The notes under the pieces are model-generated. The model saw only the letters and a program-made list of their open reading frames with translations. It was not told the origin of the DNA and made no database searches. From Saccharomycopsis crataegensis (Eukaryota; Ascomycota; Saccharomycetes; Ascoideales; Saccharomycopsidaceae): 53,627 nt of DNA. The translations under genes were made by a program, and so were the position numbers. Shown piece after piece: positions 41,804 through 51,287 of this stretch (position 1 is the first letter of the stretch; the number at the start of each line of letters is the position of its first letter). The stretch covers positions 1 to 53,627 of the forward strand of contig NW_027043826.1 in the NCBI RefSeq assembly GCF_037102585.1, written 5' to 3'.

Positions 41804-42205
41804 TGTTGAGTTGACAATCCAAAGTCATATATTGGGTTTTGTACAGATGGCTCAACGGTTAACACGGGTATCAATGTGTTGAATAGATCCTGGGTTCGAG
41901 TCTCGGATAAGACGGTTTATTTACCATGGCTGAGCAATATATAATCTGCATGTGATTATGACTCAGCCTAATAATTAGTCATTGTGCATATGATTAATCA
42001 TCTAGAATGTTCTAGATGGATGTATGATTACAAATCATATATATTGGTCTTATTATAAATATGGGGCCTCTCCCCATAGTTTGAGTTTATATTTTGTTAT
42101 TTAAATAGTTAGTTAGTTAAGAAGAATAAGAATAATAACAAGGATAGTTTGATAGTATTTGTTATTGGTAATGACTACTGTAACTAGGGTTACAAAATTT
42201 CAACA
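41804..42205 (+). repeat. LTR E (duplication unit 1)
   Basis: 402 bp, TGTTGAGTTGACAATCC ... TTTCAACA. It sits between truncated element C and the 3' piece of an LTR C, without a target duplication, so the arrangement arose by recombination. It holds a tRNA-like module, a two-pentamer heat-shock-like motif (AGAATGTTCTAGA, 42004-42016) and a TATAAATA box about 35 bp further on. Confidence 0.9.
41841..41914 (+). promoter_or_regulatory. tRNA-like module with Pol III A and B boxes inside LTR E
   Basis: TGGCTCAACGG (41848-41858) matches the A-box consensus TRGCNNAGYGG at 10 of 11. GGTTCGAGTCT (41893-41903) matches the B box GGTTCGANTCC at 10 of 11. Their spacing of about 35 bp is normal for a tRNA gene. 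The T-arm stem CTGGG/CTCGG forms, but the acceptor stem does not pair well, so this is not a functional tRNA. It is present in all four LTR E copies. Pol III transcription of the LTR is possible but inferred. Confidence 0.6.
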
Positions 42206-42327
42206 CCCCATAGTCTAAGTTTGTCCTTTATATACTTTAGATAGTTAATAAGTAAAATAAGAATAACAAGGGAATAAATATTATTGTTATCAATGTCTTT
42301 TGTAACTTGAGTTACAAAACTACAACA
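42206..42327 (+). repeat. LTR C 3' piece
   Basis: Last ~120 bp of an LTR C (CCCCATAGTCTAAG ... CTACAACA), without the heat-shock array. It is joined directly to LTR E. Confidence 0.85.
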
Positions 42328-42328
42328 G

Positions 42329-42676
42329 TACATCCACAGCTACTCAAGCAGACACCAAAAAGTAGGAAAATATGTTGAAACCCTCAAGCTCAGGATGCTT
42401 TACTTTCACAAGAAAATTAAAGAATTTGCCACACTTAAGGATCATTTGATAAATATCAAGGGCTTCTATCGTGTTCAATATGAAAAAGGTACAATCATAG
42501 TTATGAGGTACATAAAAATGGCATTCAATGATTTATGGGTTCCATCTAATACTCCAGGTTGTGAGTTCTCATTGGGGAAAATAACCCAAAAAATCCCCAT
42601 AAATAATGGTAAAGTGGAAATTTTTTTTTTCGGTGACAGCTCGATGCCCGAAGTGCAAATGATCCCTTTTCTCTAA
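42329..42676 (+). pseudogene. Fragment of an unrecognised protein-coding gene
   Basis: Open frame of about 115 residues that starts without an ATG right at the LTR C edge (YIHSYSSRHQK...) and contains an internal ATG at 42395. It reads like a real protein: VGKYVETLKLRMLYFHKKIK, FATLKDHLINIKGFY, FNDLWVPSNTPGCEFSLG, ending MIPFL. There is no known motif I can name. It is probably the 3' end of a host or element gene whose beginning was removed by the LTR insertion. It is duplicated at 49623-49970. Confidence 0.45.
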
Positions 42677-43258
42677 TACAAGATATTAAATGATACTTGC
42701 AGATTTTGAAGATAAATTGCCAATAAAATATGATTACCAGTAAACTATATTCAAATGCAACTTCAGAATTATAGGCGAAAAAGATCTCCCATATTTTCAG
42801 AAATGTACTGTGGCCTTTTATGAGATTCGTCATCAGAAGGCCGAAGTATGATGAATTAAGGGAATTAATAACTCTGGCACAGTGGTCCGTTGCCCCTTAT
42901 GATATTTTCTAGTTATTCTCAAAGATAGTCTGGTGCAGCGAATTACTCAAACGTATATTTGTGTTTGGCCATCCCAATCTAAGCACCTACTCCAAATAAC
43001 CGAGCTTTAGATCTACTTTGAACCCCAAATGAGTTGTAAAGTAGCATCTAGGTAAAGGTATGGTCCTCAATCCCAGTTGACTACAATCTACTTATGCATA
43101 TAAATGTATTTGTATGTTGATATTTCCAATATATCCAGAAATAGTAAGTTATGATGATTATAAATTGATTATGTAAACCACCACATTCTCTTACTGAACT
43201 CAACAGCCAATAGGAACGACGCACTGAGGTAAAGAGTAAAGGTTAACCACCAAAAAAA
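42677..43258. other. Unassigned unique spacer
   Basis: AT-rich sequence between the gene fragment and tRNA-Leu. I see no ORF, tRNA or repeat apart from its duplicate at 49971-50552. Confidence 0.5.
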
Positions 43259-43378
43259 TGAAGGATGCGAGATTCGAACTCGCGCATCTTACGATAATCG
43301 ATTGCTTTACTGGATTAACACAGAAGAAGAAATGATAATTCTTGAGTCGATCGCCTTAGACCGCTCGGCCAACCCTCC
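43259..43378 (-). tRNA. tRNA-Leu (CAA) with 38-nt intron
   Basis: Class II tRNA: GGAGGGT/ATCCTTC acceptor, TTGGCCGAGCGGTCTAAGGC D-arm, anticodon CAA, long variable arm TATCGTAAGATGC and T-arm GAGTTCGAATCTC, all typical of yeast tRNA-Leu(CAA). An intron of about 38 nt follows the anticodon. It reads TTG codons. Confidence 0.95.
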
Positions 43379-43383
43379 AAGAA

Positions 43384-43455
43384 AGGTCGTACCCGGATTC
43401 GAACCGGGGTTGTTCGGATCAAAACCGAAAGTGATAACCACTACACTATACAACC
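43384..43455 (-). tRNA. tRNA-Gln (TTG)
   Basis: 72 nt, no intron. Acceptor GGTTGTA/TACGACC; anticodon arm CGGTTTTGATCCG with TTG; T-arm CCGGTTCGAATCCGG, as in yeast tRNA-Gln. LTR A begins 13 nt upstream of its 5' end. Confidence 0.96.
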
Positions 43456-43513
43456 TTATTTGCTTTTTTGTTATATTATGGGATCATGGTTAGGTTGAGT
43501 CCTGGTTACCATC

Positions 43514-43548
43514 GGTGTAAGGGTGTAAGGGTGTAAGGGTGTGGGGGG
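43514..43548 (+). repeat. GGTGTAAG tandem repeat at the 5' edge of the composite insertion
   Basis: Three copies of GGTGTAAG followed by GGTGTGGGGGG, beginning in the ATCGGT target duplication. GGTGTAAGG resembles the G-rich core of telomeric repeats in CTG-clade yeasts, from memory. It may equally be a 5' simple repeat of the SINE. Confidence 0.5.
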
Positions 43549-43556
43549 TTTAACCT

Positions 43557-43991
43557 GCGCTGGGTGGCGTAGTGGGCAGAACCATAGACTAAGAAAGGGT
43601 CGCGTGTTCGAACCCCGCTCGCTGCATTAACCACCAGGTCACGTTCAGTACGCTAGCTGAGTAAGGAGTAATACCACTCTGAAGGTAAGATACAAGGGGG
43701 TTTTAGTGAGTAAAAATCTCACACTACCGGTAAGGTTGCGTCGCTGGTGTCTTTCGAAGATTTCCTCCTCCCTGGCTAAAAAAAAAATAGTGACAGGTTG
43801 CTACAAGTCAAAAACATTGCATTTTCCAACCCAAACTCCCGGGTTACCAAAAATATTGGGAGAAAACGGACACCAAATAAGTCGCCATAGCTGCGCATAA
43901 TTGATCATAATAACCGTACATAAAAAGTGCGATGACCTATATAGCTCTTAGTAGTTAAATATAGGGACTTTATAAAAAAAAAAAAAAAAAA
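43557..43991 (+). mobile_element. Putative tRNA-derived SINE with a LINE 3-type tail
   Basis: About 435 bp with no ORF. The head (43557-43626) is tRNA-like: A box TGGCGTAGTGG (43565-43575), B box TGTTCGAACCC (43605-43615), an acceptor-like pairing of six in seven (GCGCTGG/TCGCTGC) and a degenerate D-arm and anticodon stem. The body has two blocks matching the LINE 3 3' UTR in the same order: 43694-43725, with the GTGAG/CTCAC hairpin, and 43749-43770. A 10-A run lies at 43778-43787 and a terminal A-run ends at 43991. Short GGTTTAAC/GGTTCAAC sequences flank it. The segment after the inner A-run is unexplained and could be a second poly(A) element. A Pol III promoter plus a LINE tail suggests mobilisation by LINE 3 enzymes. 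Confidence 0.7.
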
Positions 43992-44855
43992 GGTTCAACA
44001 AACATTGAACCCAATGAATATCAAACACTCAGACCTTGCCAAGTCCATTCAAGACGGTATACCAACTATCTATCAAATGGAGATCCCAAAACTGGTCATG
44101 GAGTTTGAACACAAACAGGGAAGCAAGAAAAAAAGAGCCAGAATTGATAAACATAAATTATCCACCACTTTAACCAATATCCAAGAAGTCACCCAAACGA
44201 AACAAAACTCTTTCTGGAAGAGACTCCACAAATACCAACATAATAGCCCTGGTTACTTTGAAAACATACACATATTCCACTTAGGTGCTGAACAATTTTT
44301 TTACCAACATAGAAAATGTCACTATTGAGGGCTCGAAACCGTCTCTCAAGACCAACAACATGAATCACCAGAACTCCAAGTCAAGATCAAAATGACCCAT
44401 TTCCTAATTCAATGCCCATTATCAACCGAGTTATGGTCAAGATTGAAAATCCCAATTCCATTAGCATGGAATAACTTAATCGCTCCCAATCATTCAGAAT
44501 CAACAATCAAAAAGATCGACCGCTACCTATGCTATCAACGCAAACTCTCACGCCTAAGATATCATAACCAAATTGATTGGAACACATCAATTAACAACTT
44601 GATTTATATCATTACTACTGGGAGCTGAATAGTCGATCAAAACAAAAAAGAAAAAAAAAAAATTAAATTAAAAAAAAAACAATAACAAAAAAAACATTTT
44701 ATTTAAATACTAATAATTATCACTAAAGGGTTTTTCACCATATGATATGGTTTTCCCTAACATATATAATGAGCATTAGCTTATAAGATTTTACATAGAT
44801 ATATATAATTATATATTTATTAATAAATCGAACTTTGAAGGAAAAAAAAAAAAAA
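43992..44855 (+). mobile_element. LINE D fragment, 5'-truncated
   Basis: Last ~210 codons of LINE D ORF2 with its 3' UTR and a 14-A tail. It is nearly identical to 33886-34680, but TGC of the CHYC-G region is replaced by TGA, so the frame is split in two (44005-44328 and 44392-44628). Unlike the copy at 31939, it shows the complete 3' end, AATCGAACTTTGAAGG-A(n). It is joined by poly(A) tails to the SINE on its left and to a LINE 2 tail on its right. Confidence 0.88.
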
Positions 44856-44856
44856 C

Positions 44857-44975
44857 GGTTTTTCACCATTAATGGTTTTCCCTTAACACTTTAATTTTCA
44901 AACTACATTAGGTAGTTTATGAGATATATAGTTATATAATTAATTAATATGTTGAATTTTGTCTTTAAAAAAAAA
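44857..44975 (+). mobile_element. LINE 2 3'-end fragment
   Basis: About 120 bp of LINE 2 3' UTR, starting at GGTTTTTCACC of the hairpin region and ending with poly(A) at 44967-44975. It is the rightmost part of the composite insertion. The ATCGGT duplication follows immediately. Confidence 0.88.
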
Positions 44976-45264
44976 ATCGGTATGGTACCATACGGAACCC
45001 ATGATCGGCATTACCTCATCGAGGTATTACCTTATCAAGGTATCACCTTATGTTCCACCCCTTATCTTTTAGTCTTTTATTGCGAGAACGGATCCAACAC
45101 CCCATTATTAGTTTTAACCATTTACTTTATTTAAGGATTCAACATTCCTTTAGTTTTGACCTTGATTTAGTTTAGGAAGGACAAGTCTCTTTGGATATAA
45201 AATACTGCCTGTAATCTCCACTTTATTCCAGAATCTAGTGTGCCCTTGCACACTGATTGTAACA

Positions 45265-47197
45265 TTTGGTAGCACCACTAGGTTTAAGGACACCTCATTC
45301 TTGGTGCCCCGCGAAGCCTAGTTGGTTAACTCGGGATCTTAAGTGGAGTATGGCAGAAGAGCTTCCGGTGAATTATTGAAGTCGACGTGTGCTATCACAA
45401 GTTGACATGGAGTGATTGCTACGTTTCACCGTGGGGTTAGTTGCTTACTCGACCGAATAATGGAAGTTTTACGAACTATCAATGTTGCACAAACATGCTA
45501 AACGGGACAAAGCAATACTCTTCCGAGAATAGTCGTTCTGTGAATGGTCAGAAATAATAAGGTTTATTTATGAAACGTCCTGAAGAGCGAACTAGGAGAA
45601 CCCTTGAGTGGGCCATCATGTTCGGAATGTCCAAGGTGTCGTGAAAGTGATGCGCTGGAATCCGTCATAAGGTTCAGGAGCTGACAATACCAAACCAGAG
45701 ACAGGCGCACGGTTGCAGTGGAATTGGTGTATAATGCTGTTCCTGGAGAAGACGTGGGTACGGTTTCGAAGAGATCAAGCTTAAGCTTGGCTGCATTATG
45801 CTAGCGAAAGTCATGGAAGCGAAGCTACGTGTCATCTCAGTGCAACTGAGTTGAACAATTTGTCACTCACCCTTTTCTCACCACGGCATAATGGATGTAC
45901 CCACCGTTGTGTTATATGAAGTATCTTTCCGACCATGACTATCTTACTTCGCTAGGTCGGATGCGATAATGCGAATATGATTACAGTTACCTCATATACC
46001 TGCAGGACTCTGTCTTGGTTACTTCGTCAGAAAAGACGTCATATGTGTTTGTCTTGAGTGTGTTGAAGATTTAACGCCACGCCAGGTGACGCGAATTCCC
46101 TGACTGCTTTACATTGTTATATGTGAACGATGAAATTATTTTTGTTTGTGACTGTTGTCACCACAGGTGCTGTGGAAGCCCTGTCTGTTTTACTTCGTTA
46201 TAAGAGAACGATGAAATTATTTTTGTTTGTGACTGCTGTCACCCCAGGCGCTTTGGAAGCCCTGTCTGTTTTACGTCGTTATAAGAGAACGACGTAACTA
46301 TCTTTGTTTTGTGACGGTTGTCACCCCAGGTGCTGTGGATGCCCTGCTACATTACATCGTTATACGAGAACGTTGTAACTTTTGTTTTTGACTTGTCACA
46401 TGAGGAACTTTGGTGGCCTTGTGTATTTTAACGGGCAAAAAGAGAACCATTGTCTGCCTCCTTCGTGACTGGATTTTGTTACCTCAGGGCCACGGTGGCC
46501 CTGCGTATTTCACACCGTTGAGGAAAACGAGTGTTTGGTTTTATGATCGATTAGGATCACGTTATAGGTGTCAAAATGACCCTGCTTATGGAGTGGTTGA
46601 GATCGGAACAAATAGCCACTAACCACTCCCACAAGACGACGACGTGTTGTTTTGTTTGTATTGTTTATTTTTGATGTTTATTTTTTTTTGCTTATTGTTA
46701 AGCCACATTTCTGAGTCAGGATCAAGAGCCGACTAGTTATGTTTGGGAAGGATTTTATTCCTCTCCTATAAAATATTGGTGATTATTGAGGAGCCTAGGT
46801 CAAGAACCAAATAGTTAGAAAAGGTTACGATCTTAGAATCCTTACGCCGAAGATTGGTTTGTTTGGTGGTATACTCATTATTTGTTAATTCCGGTATTCT
46901 AGTGCTGGAACGGAATTAATATATGGGTGACAACGGAATTGGGAGATAGAAGTCCCAAAGTTGTATCGGTTACGGAAAGCTGGTAACTATGGAGCGATGA
47001 GATAATAGCATCGCTTAGAGATTGTTGAGTTGAAATTATAGTAGTCACTAAAAGGTGATACGAAGCGATGACGTGGAAAGTCGCTATTTGATTTTGGATC
47101 GAAGGAATGATCCTTACAGATGTATGGAAGATTGGAGAAAGGAAACTTTTACGATGACCAAGGCAACTGGTGCCGAAGCTAGAGACGTTTAACAAAT
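45265..47197 (+). other. Internal region of a Ty3-type element A, non-coding
   Basis: Starts with a primer-binding site identical over about 18 nt to that of element B, directly after LTR A, so it is the inside of an LTR element. It has no substantial ORF over 1.9 kb, only a 70-codon chance frame. It contains an array of 81-bp repeats. The right end is cut by LTR C at 47198, so the 3' LTR is not seen. It may be a non-autonomous element that borrows proteins from a relative such as B; that is inference. Confidence 0.55.
46098..46500 (+). repeat. 81-bp tandem repeats in element A
   Basis: Units start at 46098, 46179, 46260, 46342 and, degenerate, 46417. Each contains the perfect inverted repeat GTGAC-TGYT-GTCAC (third unit GTGAC-GGTT-GTCAC) and a second pair, TCGTT...AACGA. 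The first units reappear at 53405-53627 in the second duplication unit. Function unknown; structured RNA is plausible. Confidence 0.75.
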
Positions 47198-49097
47198 TGT
47201 TGAGTTGGCAATCCAAAGTTATGTGGTTAGTCATTGTTCATGGAACCTTCTAGAACTTATGGAACCTTCTAGAACTTATGGAACCTTCTGGAATTCCATG
47301 GAACATTCTAGAACTCATGGAACCTTCTAGAATTCCATGGAACATTCTAGAACTCATGGAACCTTCTAGAATTCCATGGAACATTCTAGAGCTTATGGAA
47401 CCTTCTAGAACCCATTGAGATTAATATAAATATGGGCCATGCCCCCATAGTCTGAGTTTGTCCTTTATATAATTTAGATAGTTAACAAGTAAAACAAGTA
47501 TAACAAGGGAATAAATATTATTGAATATTATTGTTATCAATGTCTTTTGTAACTAGAGTTACAAAACTACAACAGGTTATGAGTTCAAATGCTCTTACTT
47601 CGTTCGCTGCTGATGAGAAGTTGAAGGGTTCCGGGAACTTTTATGATTGGTTTACTTTGATCAGTGTTAAGATGAAGATGAAAGGTCTTGGTTTACATGC
47701 TTACTTGATCAATGGGGAAACCGGAACTGACGGGCTGGAAACTGCTAATGAAGTTGCCCAATTGATTGCTACTATGGATGAGATTATTTCAACAGCCATT
47801 TTCAACAGCATCTCAGGCGCTGCTTTGACTAAGGCTTCCGAATTTGATGGTACTGGTAGAAACTTGTTTATGTTTCTCAAGGATGCTTATGGTACATTGA
47901 CTGTCACAAATGCTGTTGGTATTATCTCAGATTTAATTGACGCTAAGTGGTTGAAATCTAGCAACGGAAACGTTGAGAATTTCATTGATGCCTTCAATCA
48001 CTTCAAGAATACTGTTGGCAAATTAGACGGAAACACTGTGTTGTGTGCGTTGTTTTTGAGCTTGGGTCAGAAAGCCGGGTTTAATGCAACTCTTTCCAGG
48101 GAAGTCATGACTGCGTATGAGTCTAGAAATGGCAGGACTATTGGAAATGTTGATATTGGGCTTGTCCAAGATTTGACAAGAGAAATCATTGGAGATAAAT
48201 CGGTTGGTTCCACCAGTGTTGAGGGTTTGGAACCTGTGTTTGCTTTTAAGAAACAGTACAAGTGCTTCAATTGTGGAAAACCCGGTCATTTCAAGAAGGA
48301 TTGCAAGGCTCCTAGAAAGGAGAGAATGGGTGGTGATCTGAAGAATCCATCACCATCTTGGTATGCATTTATGGGAATGCATGGTAGGGCCTCCAGAGTG
48401 TACTTTGACTCTGGTGCCTCGCAACATATTTTGAATGACAGAAAGATGTTTAAAACCATTGGTCCTTTTTCTGGTGAGATCTCAGGTATTGATGGTAGTT
48501 CTCTCGAGGTTCAAGGTATCGGGTCTGCGGTGTTTAAGTTACGTGATAACACCAGTATCGAAATCAAGGATGCTTATTATGTTCCAGGGTCAAAGGCCAA
48601 TTTGATTTCTGTTTCCAAGGCTACTCTGAATGGTGCAAGATTATTATTTGAAGGAAACAAGGTGAAAATGTACCCTGAAAAGAAAGTGGTTGCTGTTAAA
48701 GATCCAGTTATGAGTGATCTTTATGCTTTGCACACCAGTGTCGATGGTGTGGCATTTAACAGTGTTGATAAGAGCGGGTTGTGGCACCAGAGATTAGGCC
48801 ATCCCAGTATGAATATTATGAACAAGTTCAATCTGATGTTTCATTTGGTGAAAGGTAAACTTTACAGTGAAGATTCTGTGCAGTTATGTGAAAGCTGCTT
48901 GACAAGTAAAGGGGTTACCAGAAGACCAAAGAGCGGCAAGGGTGCTAAACCACAACAGCCTTTACAATTGTTGCATATGGACGTGTGTGGCCCAATCAAT
49001 TATGGGTCTATTGATTCGAGCAAATATTTTCTCACTATTGTCGACGGGTATTCCAAGTTTGTGGAGGTCAAGTGTTTGAAAAACAAGTCAGAGTGTG
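47198..49097 (+). mobile_element. Element C-3: Ty1/copia, 5' part only
   Basis: Duplicate of C-2. LTR C at 47198-47574 (377 bp, nine 19-bp units at 47242-47409), then gag, protease and the start of the integrase, cut by LTR E at 49098. Broken by truncation. Confidence 0.88.
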
Positions 49098-49499
49098 TGT
49101 TGAGTTGACAATCCAAAGTCATATATTGGGTTTTGTACAGATGGCTCAACGGTTAACACGGGTATCAATGTGTTGAATAGATCCTGGGTTCGAGTCTCGG
49201 ATAAGACGGTTTATTTACCATGGCTGAGCAATATATAATCTGCATGTGATTATGACTCAGCCTAATAATTAGTCATTGTGCATATGATTAATCATCTAGA
49301 ATGTTCTAGATGGATGTATGATTACAAATCATATATATTGGTCTTATTATAAATATGGGGCCTCTCCCCATAGTTTGAGTTTATATTTTGTTATTTAAAT
49401 AGTTAGTTAGTTAAGAAGAATAAGAATAATAACAAGGATAGTTTGATAGTATTTGTTATTGGTAATGACTACTGTAACTAGGGTTACAAAATTTCAACA
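49098..49499 (+). repeat. LTR E (duplication unit 2)
   Basis: Duplicate of 41804-42205, including the tRNA-like module (49135-49208). A 3' piece of LTR C follows at 49500-49621. Confidence 0.9.
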
Positions 49500-49622
49500 C
49501 CCCATAGTCTAAGTTTGTCCTTTATATACTTTAGATAGTTAATAAGTAAAATAAGAATAACAAGGGAATAAATATTATTGTTATCAATGTCTTTTGTAAC
49601 TTGAGTTACAAAACTACAACAG

Positions 49623-49970
49623 TACATCCACAGCTACTCAAGCAGACACCAAAAAGTAGGAAAATATGTTGAAACCCTCAAGCTCAGGATGCTTTACTTT
49701 CACAAGAAAATTAAAGAATTTGCCACACTTAAGGATCATTTGATAAATATCAAGGGCTTCTATCGTGTTCAATATGAAAAAGGTACAATCATAGTTATGA
49801 GGTACATAAAAATGGCATTCAATGATTTATGGGTTCCATCTAATACTCCAGGTTGTGAGTTCTCATTGGGGAAAATAACCCAAAAAATCCCCATAAATAA
49901 TGGTAAAGTGGAAATTTTTTTTTTCGGTGACAGCTCGATGCCCGAAGTGCAAATGATCCCTTTTCTCTAA
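49623..49970 (+). pseudogene. Fragment of an unrecognised gene, duplicate
   Basis: Same sequence as 42329-42676, with no difference seen in the translation of the ATG-started part. Confidence 0.45.
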
Positions 49971-50552
49971 TACAAGATATTAAATGATACTTGCAGATTT
50001 TGAAGATAAATTGCCAATAAAATATGATTACCAGTAAACTATATTCAAATGCAACTTCAGAATTATAGGCGAAAAAGATCTCCCATATTTTCAGAAATGT
50101 ACTGTGGCCTTTTATGAGATTCGTCATCAGAAGGCCGAAGTATGATGAATTAAGGGAATTAATAACTCTGGCACAGTGGTCCGTTGCCCCTTATGATATT
50201 TTCTAGTTATTCTCAAAGATAGTCTGGTGCAGCGAATTACTCAAACGTATATTTGTGTTTGGCCATCCCAATCTAAGCACCTACTCCAAATAACCGAGCT
50301 TTAGATCTACTTTGAACCCCAAATGAGTTGTAAAGTAGCATCTAGGTAAAGGTATGGTCCTCAATCCCAGTTGACTACAATCTACTTATGCATATAAATG
50401 TATTTGTATGTTGATATTTCCAATATATCCAGAAATAGTAAGTTATGATGATTATAAATTGATTATGTAAACCACCACATTCTCTTACTGAACTCAACAG
50501 CCAATAGGAACGACGCACTGAGGTAAAGAGTAAAGGTTAACCACCAAAAAAA
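49971..50552. other. Unassigned spacer, duplicate
   Basis: Copy of 42677-43258; I see no gene. Confidence 0.5.
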
Positions 50553-50672
50553 TGAAGGATGCGAGATTCGAACTCGCGCATCTTACGATAATCGATTGCT
50601 TTACTGGATTAACACAGAAGAAGAAATGATAATTCTTGAGTCGATCGCCTTAGACCGCTCGGCCAACCCTCC
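50553..50672 (-). tRNA. tRNA-Leu (CAA) with intron, duplicate
   Basis: Copy of 43259-43378; no change seen. Confidence 0.95.
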
Positions 50673-50677
50673 AAGAA

Positions 50678-50749
50678 AGGTCGTACCCGGATTCGAACCG
50701 GGGTTGTTCGGATCAAAACCGAAAGTGATAACCACTACACTATACAACC
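50678..50749 (-). tRNA. tRNA-Gln (TTG), duplicate
   Basis: Copy of 43384-43455. LTR A again begins 13 nt upstream. Confidence 0.95.
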
Positions 50750-50850
50750 TTATTTGCTTTTTTGTTATATTATGGGATCATGGTTAGGTTGAGTCCTGGT
50801 TACCATCGGTGTAAGGGTGTAAGGGTGTAAGGGTGTGGGGGGTTTAACCT

Positions 50851-51287
50851 GCGCTGGGTGGCGTAGTGGGCAGAACCATAGACTAAGAAAGGGTCGCGTG
50901 TTCGAACCCCGCTCGCTGCATTAACCACCAGGTCACGTTCAGTACGCTAGCTGAGTAAGGAGTAATACCACTCTGAAGGTAAGATACAAGGGGGTTTTAG
51001 TGAGTAAAAATCTCACACTACCGGTAAGGTTGCGTCGCTGGTGTCTTTCGAAGATTTCCTCCTCCCTGGCTAAAAAAAAAAAATAGTGACAGGTTGCTAC
51101 AAGTCAAAAACATTGCATTTTCCAACCCAAACTCCCGGGTTACCAAAAATATTGGGAGAAAACGGACACCAAATAAGTCGCCATAGCTGCGCATAATTGA
51201 TCATAATAACCGTACATAAAAAGTGCGATGACCTATATAGCTCTTAGTAGTTAAATATAGGGACTTTATAAAAAAAAAAAAAAAAAA
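50851..51287 (+). mobile_element. Putative SINE, duplicate copy
   Basis: Same as 43557-43991, except that the inner A-run has 12 rather than 10 residues. It arose by the segmental duplication, so it is not an independent transposition. Confidence 0.7.

Larger units (their letters stand above)
43469..45264 (+). repeat. LTR A copy 4, split by a composite SINE/LINE insertion
   Basis: 5' LTR of a Ty3-type element, present as 43469-43516 and 44982-45264 (331 bp in total). The insertion is flanked by ATCGGT at 43511-43516 and 44976-44981. It lies exactly 13 nt from tRNA-Gln. It is followed by the initiator-Met-type primer-binding site TTTGGTAGCACCACTAGG (45265), so it is a 5' LTR rather than a solo LTR. 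Confidence 0.88.
39958..47197 (+). repeat. Tandem duplication, unit 1
   Basis: About 7.24 kb repeated head to tail as 47198 onward. Each unit starts with LTR C. Order in the unit: truncated copia C, LTR E, a 3' piece of LTR C, an unrecognised gene fragment, tRNA-Leu, tRNA-Gln, LTR A with its composite insertion, and a Ty3-type internal region. The two units are nearly identical outside the LTR/gag part, so the duplication is recent. Confidence 0.9.

Noticed and set aside
41841-41914. A genuine tRNA gene in LTR E
   Set aside because: A and B boxes are good but the acceptor stem does not pair and the anticodon arm is poor; annotated as a tRNA-like module instead.
42546-42833. 95-codon minus-strand frame
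   Set aside because: Antisense to the better-looking gene fragment at 42329-42676; no motif.
46098-46500. CRISPR-like array
   Set aside because: The 81-bp units are contiguous tandem repeats without unique spacers, in a eukaryotic retroelement.
46410-46622. 70-codon plus-strand frame in element A
   Set aside because: No motif, overlaps the tandem repeats, length expected by chance.
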